Shown here: piece by piece, positions 7,283 to 10,823 of the stretch
Layout: every line of letters starts with the position of its first letter
Position numbering within the stretch: position 1 is the stretch's first letter
Origin: Paludibacteraceae bacterium
GTDB taxonomy: Bacteria; Bacteroidota; Bacteroidia; Bacteroidales; Paludibacteraceae
DNA: 10,823 nucleotides
Assembly: GCA_017550055.1 (NCBI GenBank)
Contig: JAFYMM010000357.1
Coordinates: forward strand, 1 to 10,823
Direction: 5' to 3'
Translations under genes and position numbers: made by a program
The notes under the pieces: model-generated
Told to the model about the DNA's origin: nothing
Seen by the model: the letters and a program-made list of their open reading frames with translations, nothing else
The model's database searches: none

Positions 7283-8029
7283 ATGGGATTATTTAAAAAA
7301 ATTATAGCAGGAGGGCTTGGTTGGACACTTGGAGGACCGATTGGTGCGATTATCGGCGTAGTTTTTGCATCATTGTTTGATAGTGATAAGTCTTTTGAGT
7401 ATCAGAGAGTTGAAGATGCTGGTCGCACACATAAGTCAAATCGAGGAGGCAATGATTTTCAAGTTGTGCTACTCGTTCTTATGTCGGCTGTAGTTAAGGC
7501 TGATGGTCGTGTCGTGAAGGAGGAATTGTCGGTTGTAAAGCGATTTTTAATCCAAAATTATGGCGAAGAAGGCGCACGAGAGGCTTGGCAAATTCTTAAT
7601 CAGTTGTTGAAACAAAATATTGATGTTGCAGAAGTAGCGACTCAATGTGGATTAAATCTCAATTATAGTGTTCGTCTTCAGTTGCTTAACATGTTGTTTA
7701 GTGTGGCGGCTGGAGATGGTGAGGTTGTTGATGCTGAAGTTGCTGTTATCAATACAATCGCACGTTATATGCGTATATCAGATGCCGATTTGGCTTCTAT
7801 TGCGGCAATGTTTATTAAGCGATCTAATCCCGATTGGGCATATCAAGTGCTCGAACTTTCTTCTGATTGTAGCAACGAAGAGATTAAAAAAGCATATCGT
7901 CGTATGGCAATGAAATATCATCCTGACAAAGTGAATAGTTTAGGAGAAGAGGTGAAGCAAAGTGCAACCGAAAAATTCCGTAAAGTGAAAGAAGCATACG
8001 ATTATTTGAAACAACAAAGAGGTTTTTGA
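7283..8029 (+). CDS. DjlA-like co-chaperone: TerB domain plus C-terminal J-domain
   Basis: The product has 248 residues. Residues ~8-32 form a Gly-rich hydrophobic segment (GGLGWTLGGPIGAIIGVVFA) likely to lie in or on the inner membrane. Residues ~58-178 form a helical TerB/DjlA-N-type domain with the paired acidic signatures KADGRVVKEE (72-81) and AGDGEVVDAE (143-152), which in TerB-family proteins are proposed metal-binding sites. Residues ~184-248 are a J-domain with helix II KKAYRRMAMKY, the invariant HPD at 213-215, and helix III KFRKVKEAYDYL. The intact HPD means it should stimulate DnaK ATPase activity. This is the E. coli DjlA domain order, so a membrane-linked DnaK co-chaperone is the best reading. 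A direct role in tellurite resistance is not implied. It starts an operon with the peptidase whose ATG follows two bases after its stop. Confidence 0.9.
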   Translation: MGLFKKIIAGGLGWTLGGPIGAIIGVVFASLFDSDKSFEYQRVEDAGRTHKSNRGGNDFQVVLLVLMSAVVKADGRVVKEELSVVKRFLIQNYGEEGAREAWQILNQLLKQNIDVAEVATQCGLNLNYSVRLQLLNMLFSVAAGDGEVVDAEVAVINTIARYMRISDADLASIAAMFIKRSNPDWAYQVLELSSDCSNEEIKKAYRRMAMKYHPDKVNSLGEEVKQSATEKFRKVKEAYDYLKQQRGF

Positions 8030-8031
8030 TA

Positions 8032-9672
8032 ATGAAAAGAATTTTAAATATACTGTTTTTTGCTCTAATTTTATTCCCATTACAAGCAAAGAAAGACAAG
8101 AAGTCGGATGCTGATCAGGCGTTTGATGCGATGAAGCATATCGAGATATATAACAGTGTGTTGCGTGAGTTAGAAATAAATTATGTCGATACATTGAAGC
8201 ATGATAAGTTGCTTAAACTATCACTCGACAGAATGCTTTATGGTCTTGACCCTTACACATCTTACATTCCTGCGTCGGACGAAGAGACTCTAAAACGTCT
8301 TCGTTCTGGGCAGTATGGTGGTATAGGTTCAATAATTACGTTAGTTGACAACAAACCTTATCTTTCAGAACCATATTTCGGAATGCCGGCGCAAGTCAAT
8401 GGCTTGCAAGCAGGTGATGAAATTATTGAAATTGATGGCGAAAAATGCGAAGGAAAATCTATTTCAGAGGTGAGCGATATGCTTCGCGGTAAGCCACATA
8501 CAGAAATAGTTATTAAAGTACATCGTGCTGGTGAGAATAAATTGATTAAGAAAGCATTTCTTCGTGATATAATTCAAATGCCAACAGTGCCTTATCATGC
8601 CGAAGTTGCCGATGGTGTTGGCTATATCGTTATACTCGATTTTATCGATAGAACGGCAGGTGATTTAGAAAAAGCTTTGGCTGAATTGGTTGAAAAACAT
8701 AATATTAGCAAACTGATTGTCGATTTGCGTGGAAATGGTGGCGGATTGGTTAGTCAGGCGGTCGATATAGCCTCTTTGTTTGTGCCTAAAGGCACCGAGA
8801 TTGTTTCTATGAAAGGGCGTCATCAATCTAATAGCGTGAGTTATAAAACTAAGCGTGAACCACTTTATCCTAATATGGAACTACTATTTTTGGTTGATGC
8901 TAACACTGCTTCTTCGGCAGAAATTCTCTCAGGGGCAATGCAAGATTTAGATAGGGGGGATGTTCTTGGCGAGCGTACTTTTGGCAAAGGTTTGGTCCAA
9001 AATGTGCGTGAATTGCCATACGACAGTTATTTGAAAGTAACAACTGCAAAATATTATCTTCCATCAGGTCGTTGCGTGCAAGCTATCGATTATGCCAATC
9101 GTCAAAATGGAACTACTCGTGTAATTCCTGATAGTCTTACAAAAGAGTTTCGCACTCTGAAGGGGCGTATCGTGCGTGATGGGGGTGGGGTAATGCCCGA
9201 TTATCTTATTACAGAAGAGGTTACGTATAACATATCTCACTATTTATATTTGAAACATATCTATTTCAAATATGCAAACCGCTTTGTGTCTCAGCATCCT
9301 ACGATTGCGCCTGCCGATAAATTTCGATTGACTGATGAAGAATATATCGATTTTTGCACTTTTGTGAAAGAGTCAGGGTTTACTTATCAGCTTGAAAGCA
9401 ACCGCTATTTGCAGGAGTTGCAAGATATGGTGAAAATGGAGGGTTATGATGAGTTGACAAAAGATTTGTTCAATCAGTTGTCAGAACAATTAAAGCCTAA
9501 TGTCGAGAACGATTTAGTTCGTTTTCGTGATGATATACAAGAGATGTTGGAGTTAGAAATAGTTAAGCGTTACTATTATCAAAAAGGCACAATCGAGTAT
9601 GGTCTTCGTACTGATAAATGGCTAAAAACTGCGGTTGAGATATTAGATCAAGACGTACTAGGAATACGATAA
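8032..9672 (+). CDS. PDZ-S41 C-terminal processing peptidase (CtpA/Prc family), secreted
   Basis: The ATG at 8032 is preferred over an in-frame TTG at 8026, since it leaves two bases after the upstream stop and starts at a signal peptide (MKRILNILFFALILFPLQA). The product is 546 residues. A helical segment (30-95) leads to a PDZ domain (about 96-165, from GGIGSII through GLQAGDEIIEIDG). The S41 core (about 195-380) contains the DLRGNGGG loop at 231-238, NTASSAEI with the predicted nucleophile Ser294, Asp305, and FGKGLVQ with the general base Lys319 and Gln323. These correspond to Ser430, Asp441 and Lys455 of E. coli Prc by spacing. A helical C-terminal extension (about 400-546) is charged and probably forms coiled coils. 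All key residues are present, so the enzyme should be active in the periplasm, cleaving proteins near their C-termini. Substrates cannot be read from the sequence. Confidence 0.95.
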   Translation: MKRILNILFFALILFPLQAKKDKKSDADQAFDAMKHIEIYNSVLRELEINYVDTLKHDKLLKLSLDRMLYGLDPYTSYIPASDEETLKRLRSGQYGGIGSIITLVDNKPYLSEPYFGMPAQVNGLQAGDEIIEIDGEKCEGKSISEVSDMLRGKPHTEIVIKVHRAGENKLIKKAFLRDIIQMPTVPYHAEVADGVGYIVILDFIDRTAGDLEKALAELVEKHNISKLIVDLRGNGGGLVSQAVDIASLFVPKGTEIVSMKGRHQSNSVSYKTKREPLYPNMELLFLVDANTASSAEILSGAMQDLDRGDVLGERTFGKGLVQNVRELPYDSYLKVTTAKYYLPSGRCVQAIDYANRQNGTTRVIPDSLTKEFRTLKGRIVRDGGGVMPDYLITEEVTYNISHYLYLKHIYFKYANRFVSQHPTIAPADKFRLTDEEYIDFCTFVKESGFTYQLESNRYLQELQDMVKMEGYDELTKDLFNQLSEQLKPNVENDLVRFRDDIQEMLELEIVKRYYYQKGTIEYGLRTDKWLKTAVEILDQDVLGIR

Positions 9673-9767
9673 TTTCTCCTTAACCAATAGCAACCTTCAA
9701 ACAACCTTCACCGAAGAAGACTGCCACAAAAAGTAAAATAAGTCCCTTTTCAAAAAATCTAAATATA
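9673..9767 (+). other. 95-bp spacer without a recognised promoter or terminator
   Basis: No hairpin with a T run and no TAnnTTTG element are visible. The only pattern is a direct repeat CAACCTTCA at 9691-9699 and 9702-9710. The phosphotransferase frame has an in-frame stop at 9681-9683 and no ATG, GTG or TTG before 9768, which fixes the downstream start. Read-through from the peptidase gene is therefore plausible. Confidence 0.6.
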
Positions 9768-10823
9768 ATGAAACAACTAGAAGAATTATTCATTCAATAC
9801 AAGCATTCGGCTCCTAAGAGCATCGAGGAGTTGCCTTCATCAGGCTCCAATCGTCGTTATTTCCGTTTGACTGCCGATGACGGCTCAACTATAATTGGTG
9901 TTAAGGGTACATCTGTAGAGGAGAATATTGCCTTTGTCAAAATAGCAGAACATTTTCTCCGTCAAGGACTTCCTGTTCCTGAAGTATATGGAATGTCTGA
10001 CGATAAAACATTCTACATACAACAAGACCTTGGCGATAATATTCTCTTCAAATTGACAGAGAAAGGTCGTACCTGTGGCTCATTTAATGATGACGAGCGT
10101 GAGATGTTGCGCAAAACTATGGCAAAACTTCCTGCTCTTCAATTCCTTGGAGCAGAAGGTCTCGATTTCAATGTTTGCTATCCTCAACCTGAGTTCGACG
10201 AACGTATGATTTCGTTCGATTTGAACTATTTCAAATATTGTTTCCTTAAAGCAACGGGTATAGAGTTTTCTGAAATTAAGCTCGAAGATGATTTCCGTCG
10301 TATGAGCGACATTCTTATGCGTAGCACTTCGGCAACTTTTCTCTATCGCGATTTCCAATCTCGCAATGTGATGTTCCACAACAATGAGCCATATTTTATT
10401 GACTTTCAAGGTGGTCGCAAAGGTCCTATCTACTATGACGTAGCATCATTCGTTTGGCAAGCTAAAGCAAATTATTCGGAAGAATTGCGTGAAGAGTTGC
10501 TCAAAACATATCTCGATGCTCTTCGTCAGTATATGCCTGTTGATGAAACTTATTTCCGTCAACAATTGCGCCATTTTGTATTGTTCCGTACATTGCAAGT
10601 GCTTGGTGCGTATGGATTTAGAGGCTATTTCGAGAAAAAACCTCATTTTCTTCAATCTGTGCCATTCGCAATAGACAATCTTCGTCGTTTGCTTCGTGAG
10701 CCTTTTAAAGAATATCCATATCTTTCTCAAATACTTACCGAATTGACTCAAATGCGTCAGTTCTATGAGATGACTCCTGAGCGTAAACTTCAAGTAAAAA
10801 TATATAGTTTTGCTTATAAAAAG
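9768..10823 (+). CDS. APH/choline-kinase-fold phosphotransferase, probably fused to a RapZ C-terminal domain (3' truncated by window)
   Basis: The frame is open for 352 codons to the last base, so the 3' end is missing. An APH-type kinase fold is visible: a Ser/Gly-rich nucleotide loop SSGSNRRYFRL (24-34), a candidate ATP lysine in IGVKG (Lys46), a QQDLGD hinge (85-90), the catalytic loop YRDFQSRN (Asp195, Asn200; the usual His is Tyr193) and the metal-binding IDFQ (Asp212), followed by PIYYDVASF. The closest functional analogues I know are sugar-1-kinases such as AmgK (MurNAc/GlcNAc kinase), not antibiotic-resistance enzymes. The visible end, KLQVKIYSFAYKK, resembles the opening strand of the RapZ C-terminal domain, which in E. 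coli RapZ senses glucosamine-6-phosphate. I recall such kinase-RapZ fusions of about 480 residues in Bacteroidales, but most of the second domain is outside the window. A cytosolic amino-sugar kinase or sensor is inference. Confidence 0.85.
   Translation, partial: MKQLEELFIQYKHSAPKSIEELPSSGSNRRYFRLTADDGSTIIGVKGTSVEENIAFVKIAEHFLRQGLPVPEVYGMSDDKTFYIQQDLGDNILFKLTEKGRTCGSFNDDEREMLRKTMAKLPALQFLGAEGLDFNVCYPQPEFDERMISFDLNYFKYCFLKATGIEFSEIKLEDDFRRMSDILMRSTSATFLYRDFQSRNVMFHNNEPYFIDFQGGRKGPIYYDVASFVWQAKANYSEELREELLKTYLDALRQYMPVDETYFRQQLRHFVLFRTLQVLGAYGFRGYFEKKPHFLQSVPFAIDNLRRLLREPFKEYPYLSQILTELTQMRQFYEMTPERKLQVKIYSFAYKK

Noticed and set aside
7455..7817. Tellurite-resistance determinant suggested by the TerB-like domain
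   Set aside because: There are no other ter genes nearby, and a TerB domain with a C-terminal J-domain is the arrangement of DjlA-type co-chaperones.
9691..9710. Direct repeat CAACCTTCA x2 as an operator
   Set aside because: Two short copies 11 bp apart without a nearby promoter are too little evidence for a regulator site.
10080..10793. Two minus-strand open frames opposite the phosphotransferase gene
   Set aside because: The + strand here contains the conserved kinase motifs; the reverse readings have no recognisable domain.
9768..10823. Aminoglycoside-resistance gene
   Set aside because: The APH fold is shared by many sugar and choline kinases; the RapZ-like continuation and ordinary chromosomal context do not suggest antibiotic resistance.

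Overview
The window is AT-rich and reads entirely on the + strand. It fits a member of the order Bacteroidales (Bacteroidota). Four things point there: several proteins carry type IX secretion (T9SS) C-terminal sorting domains; promoters match the Bacteroidetes TTTG / TAnnTTTG form; genes start without visible Shine-Dalgarno sites; and the last gene appears to be a sugar-kinase-like protein running into a RapZ C-terminal domain, an arrangement I associate with this phylum. I cannot name the genus from the sequence.

Region 1 (1-7190) holds four consecutive genes for large secreted proteins of two unrelated types in A-B-A'-B' order. Type A (3' end at 1-471; complete at 2701-4245) looks like a beta-propeller-type ectodomain followed by a canonical T9SS type A tail with a PNP motif. 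Type B (531-2675 and 4409-7147) is built of about 200-residue modules, each looking like two OB-fold-like halves (DUF5689/YhcR-like by pattern), and ends in a divergent T9SS-like tail without PNP. The second B protein has one extra module that most resembles the first module of the family. Hairpin terminators follow each A gene and the last B gene, so B and A' (25 bp apart) look co-transcribed, while B' has its own good Bacteroidetes promoter.

Region 2 (7200-9672) is a two-gene operon behind a near-consensus promoter. It encodes a DjlA-like protein (glycine-rich hydrophobic N-terminus, TerB domain, C-terminal J-domain) and, two bases after its stop, a secreted PDZ-S41 C-terminal processing peptidase. 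Both look like proteostasis factors, one facing the cytosol and one the periplasm.

Region 3 (9673-10823) is a 95-bp spacer without a clear signal, then a 352-codon open-ended gene for an APH/choline-kinase-fold phosphotransferase. Its last residues look like the start of a RapZ C-terminal domain.

A recurring small-scale theme is a degenerate 7-bp tandem repeat (about ATTATGN). It forms part of the promoter region at 7207-7241 and also encodes the hydrophobic core of the signal peptides of the two adjacent, otherwise unrelated secreted proteins at 531 and 2701.
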